Positions 45,653-54,403 of a stretch of DNA of 64,000 nucleotides are shown one piece after another (position 1 is the first letter of the stretch; the number at the start of each line of letters is the position of its first letter). The position numbers and the translations under genes are program-made. Source of the DNA: Verrucomicrobiales bacterium (GTDB lineage: Bacteria; Verrucomicrobiota; Verrucomicrobiia; Verrucomicrobiales; DEV007). The notes beneath the pieces are model-generated. The model saw only the letters and a program-made list of their open reading frames with translations. It searched no databases and was not told where the DNA came from. The stretch is taken from the NCBI GenBank assembly GCA_028047635.1, contig JAOFXR010000001.1, positions 1 to 64,000 on the forward strand, in the 5' to 3' direction.

Positions 45653-48331
45653 CTACTTCTGGTAGTTAGGCATTGGGCCGGGAGCGAAAGTCGTCGGCGT
45701 CGTGATCGGCGGGCGAGGAACTGGCTCGGGAAGAGGCTCATCTTGAATACGACCGTGGATCGGCATTCCTGAAGGATCCATCAACTGTGCCTTAACAAAT
45801 ATCGTGAGGTTCTTCTTCAAGTGCAACTCAATGCTTGAACGAAAGAGGCGACCGATCACAGGAAGGTCACCAATAATTGGGACTTTATCCTCAACGTCCT
45901 GAATGTCTTCGCGAATCAATCCACCGAGAGCAACGGTCTGCCCATCCCAAATCGTGACCTGAGTTGAGACCTTACGAGTATCAAACACAGGCATCTCGAT
46001 CTTGTTCGCAGTAAGAATCACCGGAGCAGTAATACCGAAAGCGTTAGTTGAAGTGGTCTGAATCGGACTACCATAGTTAATGAAGCCACTGAACTCAACT
46101 ACCTCAGGGGCAAGGCTCAAGTCTACCGTATACTCATCCGCACCAAGGACTGGGTCGACCTCGAGAGTAACACCGGTATTCCGAGTCTCGAAAGCTGTCG
46201 GCGTTGCAGGAGTGACGGGGAAACCACCACCAGTGGTTGTGCCGCCACCAATACCACCAGTAGCAATACCACCACCGAACTGGTTGGGAATCTCTGGTGG
46301 ATCATACTCAGTTGGGTAGATGAATTCCCTCACTACTTCAACCTTAGCTCGCTGACCGCTCCGGGCCATGACCGATGGAGCAGAAAGTAAGTCGGTTCCT
46401 TTGCGCTGATTGAGCGCACGAATCATCAACTGAAACTGAGGGTCAGTGAAAACACCCGAGATACCAAAGACCGCTGGTGCCAACTGAGATCCGGGAAGTC
46501 CGGTTCCTGCAGCCGAAGCAATAAGAGCGTCGATCGAATTACCGGAAATTCCCTGCGCTCCAGAACGAAGACCAGCCGTTACCGGATTCGTTCCCGCGGG
46601 AAGACCGCCAGGAATATTAGGTCCGTAATCAGTCGCCGCGCCGCGTCCAACTTGGTTACCATTGGTTCCACCAGCACCGAAAACACGAGGTTGTGAACCC
46701 AAACCCAAGTTAAAAGGACCAAGGAGCCAATCGAAACCTAACTCTTCAGTGTCATTCTCAGCGATTTCAACAAAACTCGAAGTGATGTAGATTTGCTTCT
46801 CAACACCGGTGATAATCGAATCAATGTAAGCCTCTACAAGCTCCATTTGATCCTGAGTATTACGAACGATCAGCTGAGAGTTCGCGGGGTTGTAGATCGC
46901 ACTTGACCCGGTGCTGAAAGTAATACCCGCACTCTCAAGAATCTCTTTTGCTGTCTTCCGGCGATTTGGAATTCCGGCACCGCCCGCATCACCTGGATCA
47001 GCAAATGGATCCGCTGCAGCGCCACCGCCACCGCCACCGCCACCGTCACCCATGGAGAGGAAGGTAGGAGGAACCACATAAGTATTGGTGAAGAGATCAG
47101 CATCAGGCTGAGAAAGAGGGATTACCAAAACGGAGTAGCCCTCAACCTTGTATTTCAAGTTCGCAAGAGAGGTCGTATAGCGAAGAGCCTCAGCGATTGG
47201 AACACTACCCAACCGAAGTGTGATGCGAGTGTCAGCAACACCACCACCGGTGCTCATACCGCCACCGCCATCGCCATCACCACCACCGAACCCAAAGCCA
47301 TCATCGCCAGCGGGAGCTGCTGCTGCCGGAGCTGCTGATGCGGCACCAAGTACTCCCACATCGAGAATGATGTTAATTCCTTTTTTCCCAGGATCAGTCT
47401 CAGAGATGTCGAGCTCAACGCTTCTCTGCTGGATAAATTCGAGAGCATCCTTCAAAGGCGTATCCGTAAACTCGATACTTGGAATAATGATTGTCTTAAG
47501 CTTCTCTTCAATACGTCTGATATTGGTAGTGGCCATGTCCTGCGGAAGACCGATTTCAGGAGCAATATCAAGACCGCTTGGAACAGGTGACTCCCATCCA
47601 GCCGCAACCTGTCGAAGCATCTTCGAGCGGGTGTGGTTGTAAGCAGCGTCATAATAATTCATCCGCTCACGCTCGCCTCTCTCCTGACCACGTCTTGCAG
47701 CGGTGTTGTAAGGATCATCGCTGAGTGCCTTGTGATACTCACGGTCAGCACGATCATAATCACCGATGTCAATATAACCTGAACCCGTCTTCAAAGCCAA
47801 CTTCACCCGACGCACACGCTCAAGGTGTGTTGGTGTCAAAGCCGGCGAATAATAATCAGGATCATTCAACTGCTCAAGCAATCTCTTTGCATCGATGTTA
47901 TCAGGATCAACGCTTGGCTGAAGGACTTCTTCGACCAATGCAATTGACTCAGGATAACGTCCTTCGTCAGCACGATCACGAGCTAGCAAAACGCTGGCAC
48001 GGGCAAACTGTTTAATGTAGGCCCTGCGACGAGGCTCTGTCATCGGTGCATCCGGAAGAAGATCCAACGCATTGCGATACTGATCAATTGCCCCCTGGTA
48101 GTCACCGTCAGACATCAACTGGGATCCGCGCAAAGCAGCTTCATCAGCTTTCTTCACACGCTCCTGAAGTCGAATCACATAATGTGAAGCGATTGATGGA
48201 ACGCCGCTTCCTCCGCCACCGTATCCGTTAGAACCAGCAGTGGCTCCGGAAACACAGGCAAATGAGGTAATCGCGCATAAACATCCCATTAGGGAATACG
48301 TGATTGTTCGGTCTGTAGCTCTCATGTTCAT
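45653..48331 (-). CDS. Secretin-family outer-membrane protein (Amuc_1098/PilQ-like)
   Basis: An 892-residue exported protein; the ATG at 48325 is an equally good start. The signal peptide runs to about 30. TPR-like helices follow (about 55-240; SDGDYQGAIDQYRNALDLLP, DYDRADREYHKALSDDPYNT). An N-type domain with SIEFTDTPLKDALEFIQQRS and SVPIAEALRYTTSLANLKYK comes next, interrupted by two Gly-rich runs. The C-terminal secretin core (about 600-850) has LSAPSVMARSGQRAKVEVV and TVALGGLIREDIQDVEDKVP, leading to PVIGRLFRS. The order with the four upstream genes matches Akkermansia Amuc_1098-1102. It likely forms the pore for a type IV pilus-like machine. Confidence 0.92.
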   Translation of the reverse strand: MNMRATDRTITYSLMGCLCAITSFACVSGATAGSNGYGGGGSGVPSIASHYVIRLQERVKKADEAALRGSQLMSDGDYQGAIDQYRNALDLLPDAPMTEPRRRAYIKQFARASVLLARDRADEGRYPESIALVEEVLQPSVDPDNIDAKRLLEQLNDPDYYSPALTPTHLERVRRVKLALKTGSGYIDIGDYDRADREYHKALSDDPYNTAARRGQERGERERMNYYDAAYNHTRSKMLRQVAAGWESPVPSGLDIAPEIGLPQDMATTNIRRIEEKLKTIIIPSIEFTDTPLKDALEFIQQRSVELDISETDPGKKGINIILDVGVLGAASAAPAAAAPAGDDGFGFGGGDGDGGGGMSTGGGVADTRITLRLGSVPIAEALRYTTSLANLKYKVEGYSVLVIPLSQPDADLFTNTYVVPPTFLSMGDGGGGGGGGAAADPFADPGDAGGAGIPNRRKTAKEILESAGITFSTGSSAIYNPANSQLIVRNTQDQMELVEAYIDSIITGVEKQIYITSSFVEIAENDTEELGFDWLLGPFNLGLGSQPRVFGAGGTNGNQVGRGAATDYGPNIPGGLPAGTNPVTAGLRSGAQGISGNSIDALIASAAGTGLPGSQLAPAVFGISGVFTDPQFQLMIRALNQRKGTDLLSAPSVMARSGQRAKVEVVREFIYPTEYDPPEIPNQFGGGIATGGIGGGTTTGGGFPVTPATPTAFETRNTGVTLEVDPVLGADEYTVDLSLAPEVVEFSGFINYGSPIQTTSTNAFGITAPVILTANKIEMPVFDTRKVSTQVTIWDGQTVALGGLIREDIQDVEDKVPIIGDLPVIGRLFRSSIELHLKKNLTIFVKAQLMDPSGMPIHGRIQDEPLPEPVPRPPITTPTTFAPGPMPNYQK

Positions 48332-48416
48332 AATTCTTTACAGCAAAGGGTGTTTCAAATCCTAATATGCCGATGCAGCGGCAATCAAAACCAGAATATC
48401 ACCCTAATGTCAACTC

Positions 48417-49388
48417 TTAGTTCTTCTTAATTTCCACTGTTTGCTCAGGGGCATCTCCAGTTTGGTAGGAGATAACAACTGAGCCTTCGTTTACCTTTAC
48501 GACTCGATACTTCGTCTCCGAATCAATCGTAAGGTTAAATGCATCTCCTTCTTTCACATATTCTTTGAATGAAGGATCCAACTTAAACTGCATGAGAGCA
48601 AAATAAGTGGGAATGACTGTCTCAACGCCTTTCACGAGTTGATAATTACCCCCTTTGGGAAGATATGTCACTGTTAGGACTGCGGCATCGACCTCGATAC
48701 CAAATTGGTTTTTAGCCTTTTTCTCCTCGAAAGAATCGAGTCGGAACTGCCCATCGTCAGATGTCTCGCCTACCCTGAGATAAAAGTTCTCGTCCTGAGG
48801 CCACTTCCGCGTCCTTACACGCTTAATCTGAAAACGCTCCTGATCAGGACGAGCTGAGAATTGCAGCGTGTATTCCTGCTGCTCACGTCCTCCAAAGAGG
48901 AGCTTATCAGCATACGGCGGGTGCGAGTCGGGATCAGTGGGCGCTGTCTTAGCATCCCACTCTTCGAGGCTGGTATAGCCATCACCGTCCGGATCATGAG
49001 CCAAAACGCCCGCTGACAGAAAATCCAAATTATTGGTGATCAGCCAGGTATTGGTAACCGGCGGACGAAGCGGCTCCTCTTCAGGATCCAACATGTCATA
49101 TAACTTCCCTTTTGCTTCGACAATGGGAATCGAAACAAACAGAGGCACAGGCTTTGCGGCTCCAGATCCTTTTCCAACAGTCTCCCAAACCAGCTTACGC
49201 TGAACATAGCCAGTCGCAATTTTAGCAACATTCGCCTCCGTTTCCGCGATCTCATTATTCGGAACCGCCGACATCAGCTGAAAGCGCTCCGAGAAGCCAC
49301 TCACCTTCATGAAAAAGAGAGCTGACAGGCCAATAACGACCAATGCCACTGCAACGAGCAAGTATTTATCCCAGGGTTTTGCGTTCAT
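48417..49388 (-). CDS. Amuc_1099-like membrane protein of the pilus locus
   Basis: A 323-residue protein with one N-terminal membrane helix (LLVAVALVVIGLSALFFMKV, about 10-29) and a periplasmic body. An EF-hand-like segment DPDGDGYTSLEEWDAKTAPTD (starting about 131) resembles thrombospondin type-3 calcium loops. Beta-rich C-terminal domains end in VKVNEGSVVISYQTGDAP. The start overlaps the stop of the Amuc_1100-like gene (ATGA), so translation is coupled. By position it is the equivalent of Amuc_1099; a PilP-like link between inner membrane and secretin is inferred. Confidence 0.82.
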   Translation of the reverse strand: MNAKPWDKYLLVAVALVVIGLSALFFMKVSGFSERFQLMSAVPNNEIAETEANVAKIATGYVQRKLVWETVGKGSGAAKPVPLFVSIPIVEAKGKLYDMLDPEEEPLRPPVTNTWLITNNLDFLSAGVLAHDPDGDGYTSLEEWDAKTAPTDPDSHPPYADKLLFGGREQQEYTLQFSARPDQERFQIKRVRTRKWPQDENFYLRVGETSDDGQFRLDSFEEKKAKNQFGIEVDAAVLTVTYLPKGGNYQLVKGVETVIPTYFALMQFKLDPSFKEYVKEGDAFNLTIDSETKYRVVKVNEGSVVISYQTGDAPEQTVEIKKN

Positions 49389-50401
49389 CGTTTTCTAGTC
49401 GTCTTTTTGTCATCTCCCGCTGCGCCGGCTTTATCAACCACTTCATCCGGGTTCACAAATCTGGCGATATCAATAATCATGAAGATCTCAAGTTGCTCCT
49501 GCCCCATGATGACACGGGCGTCCTTGTTTGCAGGGGTAAAACCCGCCTCCTTGGCCTTCTCGGCCACCGTTTCCTCGCTCTCGGTTTCATATCCCCACTC
49601 GAGAAGCATCTCGTAACCAGCGACCTGCTTTGTAGACTGGTCTTCAAATACAGGAAAAGCACTACCATCCTCTGATGTAAGCTTCGGAGCCCCTTCCGTA
49701 ACCTGGTTCTCCACTTTAAGAACACGAACGATATAAAAGTAACTGTCGTCATTCGCGATTCGATTCACGAATGACTGAAAAGAATCATGAGGCGCAACAA
49801 AGCGCAATCGCACTGGATACTTATGAACTGCAACCCCTTCATTGTTAGGCTCAGTTCCCGGCTCTTCCCCCGGAATTAAATCACGCTCAAAAGTCCCCAA
49901 CGAGGTAACACCCGCAGTGACCAGCTCTCGCAGCATGTTATCAATCGCGTCGAGCTCGTAATCGAGAATCGAGACCATCTCAGGAGGAGGCAAATTGGCA
50001 CTGTAACGCTCGAAACCTAGCTGAAACTCCTCTACCGTATCAACAACCATGCCGCCTGCCTGCGAAAACGTGCGAAACTCTTCAACGCGCTTTTTGACGA
50101 ACTGCTGAAACGCCGTGTTCTCCAAATCAGCCCTGAGAGGCTTCTGGAAAGTGTTGAGACTCTCAAACAATCCCTTCACTGCGGCATCATACTCCTCCGC
50201 CTGAGCCTGAACGGCGTCTTCATTCTCCTCATTGGGATAAGGGACTCGAGACTCCAAACTTTCGATGGTGCCCACCCTCGTATTCCAACTGGAATCAGCC
50301 TCGGAAAACTCATTAAACTTTGAGAAGGCGAAAAAACCTGAACCACCAATGAGGAGAGCAGCAAAGACACCAAAAACAATTAACCAAACCTTAGAATTCA
50401 T
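49385..50401 (-). CDS. Amuc_1100-like membrane protein of the pilus locus
   Basis: A 338-residue protein with an N-terminal membrane helix (VWLIVFGVFAALLIGGSGFF, about 5-24) and a long coiled-coil (about 30-130). A PilO-like alpha-beta domain follows: VHKYPVRLRFVAPHDSFQSF, then IANDDSYFYIVRVLKVEN. PMxxVLDYELDAIDNML-type helix pairing is seen near 150. The C-terminal 40 residues are charged (DKAGAAGDDKKTTRKR). Position and topology match Amuc_1100, the Akkermansia outer-surface protein known for TLR2 signalling; whether this protein shares that activity cannot be told. Confidence 0.85.
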   Translation of the reverse strand: MNSKVWLIVFGVFAALLIGGSGFFAFSKFNEFSEADSSWNTRVGTIESLESRVPYPNEENEDAVQAQAEEYDAAVKGLFESLNTFQKPLRADLENTAFQQFVKKRVEEFRTFSQAGGMVVDTVEEFQLGFERYSANLPPPEMVSILDYELDAIDNMLRELVTAGVTSLGTFERDLIPGEEPGTEPNNEGVAVHKYPVRLRFVAPHDSFQSFVNRIANDDSYFYIVRVLKVENQVTEGAPKLTSEDGSAFPVFEDQSTKQVAGYEMLLEWGYETESEETVAEKAKEAGFTPANKDARVIMGQEQLEIFMIIDIARFVNPDEVVDKAGAAGDDKKTTRKR

Positions 50402-50419
50402 ACTGATTGCTGGAAAATA

Positions 50420-52162
50420 TTACTTGCTGAATTTTACCTGATTCGCCTCCGGAAGAGGAAGGGTCATTTTGAAAGGGTAGGCATACCGGTCATCACTCGT
50501 CCCGGCGTCTACTTCTATCACTTCGCTAATATCAACCTCCTTCAAGTCGAAGAACGTGTCCGTAGACTCATCAGCAGCATCATCCTTGAGCCTCTTGAAG
50601 TATTCATAGACCACGTTATTCCCGTTGCTATTTTCGCGCCAGAGTCCCTTGATCAAAAATGAGTCGACTCTGCGCTCATCCCCTGCCCCTTCGACATTAA
50701 GCTGGCTATCGCCATCTCCGATCAAAGGCTCACCAGCGGACAAAGGCTCGATTGTAGTGAGGAATAAGAGATCGTCCTCCATTTTGGAGGCCAAATAGTT
50801 GGACATTCGGACCCAGTAGATTCGATGAATCACCGCATCCTTGTAAGGAATCATTTTTCCATCGATCTTAGCGATCTCGGCCTTAGATAGCTGAATAGCA
50901 TCATTGCGAGCCTTCAGATCATCGGCCTTCTTCTCAATCTCAGCAGCTTTCAGAGAAGTGAGCTCTGCTCCCTTCATGAAAAAGAAACCCATTGCCGCAA
51001 GCAGCGCGGTCAATGCCAACACAGAGAGAATCAACGCAAGCTTGCGCTTAGCGAGAATTTGCTCTTTTCGAACTGATTCTGGAATCAGGTCAATTGCCAT
51101 GGGCACCTCGCCAGCCCGATGAAGAGCACTTCCTACAAGATCACCAAAACGGTGTGCATTTTCAGACACAAACGCCGAGTCGATCCCCTTACCGATCGCC
51201 ACGTTTCTGAACGGATTAAAATGATCGACAGGGAGGTTTAGCTTCTCGGCGAAAAACTCGCGAATAAAGGGCAACCCGGAAGTCGCACCCGCGAGAAGCA
51301 ACATGACAGGAGCCCCGCCACCTTGTTGACTGCGGTAAAAAGTGATCGTCCGCATAATCTCTGAATGCAGCCGTGTAAGCGAATTACGCACCACTTTCGA
51401 AATACCGGCGATTTCGGGATCTTCATGATCAGCGTAAGCACCGCCAAGAGCAACGAAACCATCATTGATCTTACGCAAATCAGCCGCCGCAAACTCGGTT
51501 CCGAACTCTTTCGCAATTGCACGACTGATGTCAGCGCCGCCGATCTTCACCGTCCTGATGAAAGAGGTTCCCCCTTCACGGAAAATCATATCCGTCGTTC
51601 TCGCACCGATATCGACCAACAAGATGGTTCCTTCGTAATCCGAGTAATTGTAGGCAAGCGAGTTAAAAATAGCCACGGGCGAAACCTCAGCGCCGGCAGA
51701 TTTCACTCCGGACGCATTAATCATCTCGTCAATCTCATTGAGCTCATCCGATTTTACGGCAGCGAGAACCACCTCCACCTCAATGTCATCAGGGTCACCC
51801 ATGAGCTGGTATCCCCAGACCACTTCGTTGATGGGATAAGGAACCTGCTGCTGTGCCTCAAACTCGACAATCTGATCTACTTGCTCCCCGTCGAGAGCAG
51901 GAAGACTTGCGAACTTCAGTAAAACAGGAAATGAAGTAACCACATAAGAGACCTTCTTCCCCTTAGCCTTCAGAGCCGCAACAATCTCAGTCAAGGCCTT
52001 CGCCCCCTGAGCATTTCTCGCCATATCCTCGGCAGGATCGCCAAAGAAATCACGATGCTCCAGTTGTTCCAGCTTAACGCTACCATTTGCGCCCTTGCTG
52101 AAAACGGCACCGGTGATCTGCTGAGATCCCAGCGTCAACGATATAATTCGATCATCTGCCAT
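50420..52162 (-). CDS. PilM-like actin-fold ATPase fused to a PilN-like membrane segment (Amuc_1101-like)
   Basis: A 580-residue protein. Residues 1-345 form a PilM/FtsA-like actin fold: SLTLGSQQITGAVFSKG (phosphate 1 region), TILLVDIGARTTDMIF (phosphate 2) and VMLLLAGATSGLPFIREF (adenosine motif). A membrane helix follows near 375-397 (LALILSVLALTALLAAMGFF), then a coiled-coil and a periplasmic alpha-beta domain as in PilN. Fusing PilM and PilN into one chain differs from proteobacterial pilMNOP. It is 18 bp upstream of the Amuc_1100-like gene. Confidence 0.9.
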   Translation of the reverse strand: MADDRIISLTLGSQQITGAVFSKGANGSVKLEQLEHRDFFGDPAEDMARNAQGAKALTEIVAALKAKGKKVSYVVTSFPVLLKFASLPALDGEQVDQIVEFEAQQQVPYPINEVVWGYQLMGDPDDIEVEVVLAAVKSDELNEIDEMINASGVKSAGAEVSPVAIFNSLAYNYSDYEGTILLVDIGARTTDMIFREGGTSFIRTVKIGGADISRAIAKEFGTEFAAADLRKINDGFVALGGAYADHEDPEIAGISKVVRNSLTRLHSEIMRTITFYRSQQGGGAPVMLLLAGATSGLPFIREFFAEKLNLPVDHFNPFRNVAIGKGIDSAFVSENAHRFGDLVGSALHRAGEVPMAIDLIPESVRKEQILAKRKLALILSVLALTALLAAMGFFFMKGAELTSLKAAEIEKKADDLKARNDAIQLSKAEIAKIDGKMIPYKDAVIHRIYWVRMSNYLASKMEDDLLFLTTIEPLSAGEPLIGDGDSQLNVEGAGDERRVDSFLIKGLWRENSNGNNVVYEYFKRLKDDAADESTDTFFDLKEVDISEVIEVDAGTSDDRYAYPFKMTLPLPEANQVKFSK

Positions 52163-52234
52163 GATTTACTTTTCCAAAAGGAATACGGAGCGTGAAAAGA
52201 TTAAGAATGAGAAACTAAAAATGACGAGACGCGT

Positions 52235-52852
52235 CTACTTCTTCCCAGCCTGGGCGTAGCGGTCAATCCAAAGCAAAGCGAAAGGCGTCTCCCCTTTCCC
52301 CATAACTCCCGGAGCGGGGGCAGTTCCCGCCGCCCAGAATTTGGTACCGGTTGAGGTCGACCCGCCGATAATAACCCCGTTGAAGTATATCTCAACACCC
52401 ACCCCAGCTACAGAGCTCGGCTGGAATCGGCTGTAATCACCAGTGATCTGGCCAAGAGTGCTTGGGGAAACGTAGGCGCTTGAATAATACTCCTCACCCG
52501 GAACAACGTTGATGTGCTTCACATCTCCAGTGAGAATCCTCACACTACCCTTCTCATCTCTAAATCCTGCGTAGTAGCGAAAAAGAAGCTCAGGAACCAC
52601 TTTGTCCTCGTCTCCCTTCACCTCGAACTCCACTTCCATCTCAAGCCATTCTTTAGGATTAGGAATATTCTTGTTTTTAACCCCTGCTGCCTGGAATAGG
52701 GGCGTGGGCTGAGCCTCAACCTCGATATCCTTAACCTTAATATCTCCGTTACTGAGCTGAATCTGGGACATCCCATCGGTGGAAAATCCGAGAACCCCAA
52801 TCAGGGCGACTAATGCAAGTGTTGATTTCATAATTGCAAGTGTTGATTTCAT
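52235..52852 (-). CDS. Amuc_1102-like exported protein, first gene of the pilus locus
   Basis: A 205-residue exported beta-rich protein. The signal peptide is unusual: MKSTLAI is directly repeated (MKSTLAIMKSTLALVALIGV) by an exact 21-bp tandem duplication that also doubles the start codon. Either ATG (52852 or 52831) gives a usable signal. The mature region has PNPKEWLEMEVEFEVKGDED and ELLFRYYAGFRDEKGSVRIL, a single beta-sandwich-like domain. Position equals Amuc_1102. The spacing to the PilM-like gene is 72 bp. Confidence 0.82.
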   Translation of the reverse strand: MKSTLAIMKSTLALVALIGVLGFSTDGMSQIQLSNGDIKVKDIEVEAQPTPLFQAAGVKNKNIPNPKEWLEMEVEFEVKGDEDKVVPELLFRYYAGFRDEKGSVRILTGDVKHINVVPGEEYYSSAYVSPSTLGQITGDYSRFQPSSVAGVGVEIYFNGVIIGGSTSTGTKFWAAGTAPAPGVMGKGETPFALLWIDRYAQAGKK

Positions 52853-52855
52853 AAT
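52814..52855. repeat. Exact 21-bp tandem duplication over a start codon
   Basis: Positions 52814-52834 and 52835-52855 are identical 21-base units. On the minus strand each encodes ATT-ATG-AAA-TCA-ACA-CTT-GCA, so the start and first residues of the Amuc_1102-like gene are present twice in frame. Confidence 0.97.
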
Positions 52856-52873
52856 TTCAGATTAAAATTTAAT

Positions 52874-52897
52874 GGGTGATACCAGATGGCATCACCC
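52874..52897. other. Hairpin in the leader of the pilus operon
   Basis: GGGTGATACC / GGCATCACCC pair at 9 of 10 positions with an AGAT loop, 22 bp upstream of the first ATG of the operon. It has no downstream U-tract close enough for a standard terminator on the minus strand. Possible leader control element. Confidence 0.45.
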
Positions 52898-52967
52898 TAA
52901 TAGGCTAACCCTACGATAAATGTTTCATTGAGGTAAAGACTCAATTTGTATCATTTCGAAGATTTTT

Positions 52968-52992
52968 CGCAAAAGCGGCTAATGCTTTTGCG
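52968..52992. other. Perfect 9-bp stem-loop upstream of the pilus operon
   Basis: CGCAAAAGC / GCTTTTGCG with a 7-base loop. The whole stretch 52853-53164 has no convincing gene and is AT-rich; it probably carries the operon promoter. The stem lacks a clear U-tract. Confidence 0.45.
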
Positions 52993-53164
52993 GTTCTTCT
53001 ATCAATGTAACCTCAGCGTTGCTCATCACAACCCGTTTACACATTAAGAATTCCATCCCCGACCTCGCCGTGTGATAGTGATTCATCACGCCTCTGTCAA
53101 TCAAATCGAGAAAAAAATCTGCACTTTTTTTCAATCCTCAAGCCCCTTAAAATATCCGTTCCCT

Positions 53165-53525
53165 TCAAGGTGTCTTTCTCAACGAGCGAAAACCATGCTT
53201 CCCCACGCTCACACCGAATAAAAAAGACGCCCTGACAAGCTCACTAGAAACTAGTAAACCGGGCAACTCAGCGCTGTCGCACGGCCCCGGCAAAGCCGCT
53301 TCCTTCTTTCGACGAGCTGCCGGAGACTTATCCAGCGCTTTTTTCAGAGTCCTGATCTCTTCAGTCTTCTCGCCTAACTCCTGGTGAGCGACATGAAGGC
53401 TTTCCCGCGCTTTTTCAAATCAGCCTCCGCCTGCACAAGGCGCTCAGACAACTCAGAGGCACCAGAAACAGTGTCACCTATGCACAGAATCAAAAAACTA
53501 ACCAAAAAGACAACTGGAGGGACAT
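53165..53525 (-). pseudogene. Frameshifted small exported coiled-coil protein
   Basis: On the minus strand, an ATG at 53523-53525 starts MSLQLSFWLVF, then TGA. Adding one T to the six-T run that follows restores LILCIGDTVSGASELSERLV and a helix ending EADLKK. A second shift near 53425 (adding one G) restores ARESLHVAHQELGEKTEEIR, then TLKKALDKSPAARRKKEA, to a TGA at 53165-53167. Together these give a signal peptide followed by a coiled-coil. Both lesions lie at or beside homopolymer-like runs, so sequencing error must be considered. The family is unknown. It lies within the 780-bp gap before the pilus operon. Confidence 0.55.
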
Positions 53526-53632
53526 GGCGCGATATTGATCGGATTTAGCACCGCTTGGCAACTCTGAAATAGAGCCATTTCAGAAAAACGAGGATCCCCG
53601 CCGTCTTCGCAAGGAGTTGACGCTACGTCGAA

Positions 53633-53893
53633 TCAGCGATCGTCGTCATCTTCCAACTCGACATCAACGCGGATATCGTTGAGCTGGGCTGAAGCAATTG
53701 CGAGACTGCGAATCGCTCCGATTGTTTTCCCGCCTTTACCGATGACGCGTCCTGCATCATCGGGGTGGAGACGAATCTTATAAAGGTGACGTTCTCCCGA
53801 TTTTTCGTGGAGAACGCTTGCTTCGTCGGGATGGTTGATCAACTGGACCACCACATACTTGAGAAACTCATGAACCGCGAGACTTGCTTCCAT
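53633..53893 (-). CDS. khpA: KH-domain RNA-binding protein KhpA
   Basis: 86 residues from the ATG at 53893 (MEASLAVHEFLKYVV); the frame opens five codons earlier. A single type II KH domain with the RNA-binding loop GRVIGKGGKTIGAIRSLA (GxxG = GKGG) and an acidic C-terminus. It lies 68 bp downstream of rpsP, the standard rpsP-khpA pairing. KhpA binds small RNAs and mRNAs and is linked to cell-division or ribosome control in other bacteria. Confidence 0.93.
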   Translation of the reverse strand: MEASLAVHEFLKYVVVQLINHPDEASVLHEKSGERHLYKIRLHPDDAGRVIGKGGKTIGAIRSLAIASAQLNDIRVDVELEDDDDR

Positions 53894-53961
53894 TTCCCCA
53901 AGTAACACTCCCGGACGCCAAAGACGTCGGGAGCAAATTAAACTATACCAAGCCTGCCTGC

Positions 53962-54213
53962 TTACGCAGAGGCAGCTGCCTGACGTGCTTTTTTAATGAG
54001 GCTGCGAACCGTATCAGAAGGCTGAGCACCTTTCGCAATCCAAGCATCCGCTTTTTCGAGGTCGATCTTAAAATCGTCCGTCTCTTTAAGAGGGTCGTAT
54101 GTGCCGAGAAGTTCGATAAACGCGCCCTGACGACGTGCACGACCATCTGCTACAACGATACGATAAAAAGGCTTATCCTTTGATCCTTCGCGTCTGAGTC
54201 TAATCTTAACCAT
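53962..54213 (-). CDS. rpsP: 30S ribosomal protein bS16
   Basis: 83 residues from the ATG at 54213 ([20 protein letters not shown]), preceded by AGGA at the right distance. Family blocks [20 protein letters not shown] and [14 protein letters not shown] are complete. A longer frame extends 18 codons upstream but is not conserved. Component of the small ribosomal subunit; co-transcribed with khpA. Confidence 0.97.
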   Translation of the reverse strand: MVKIRLRREGSKDKPFYRIVVADGRARRQGAFIELLGTYDPLKETDDFKIDLEKADAWIAKGAQPSDTVRSLIKKARQAAASA

Positions 54214-54403
54214 TTTCCTAATCTTTGTAGAAAGCCCCGCTGCCCGGGGAAAGCAAAAAAGCCCCACAGAGGCGGAGCGAGTGACTTGATACGGTCTTCT
54301 AAAGAAAAATCAACCGGTAGTTTGAGCGTTTTTACGAACAATTTTACTTCAAAGGCCAGAATTGTCCTCGCAATTTCCCTCTATCCCCATTTCAATTCAC
54401 CTC

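Noticed and set aside
46950-47060. Gly-rich triplet repeats in the secretin gene as a possible repeat array
   Set aside because: They are simple GGN codon runs encoding glycine linkers inside an intact gene.
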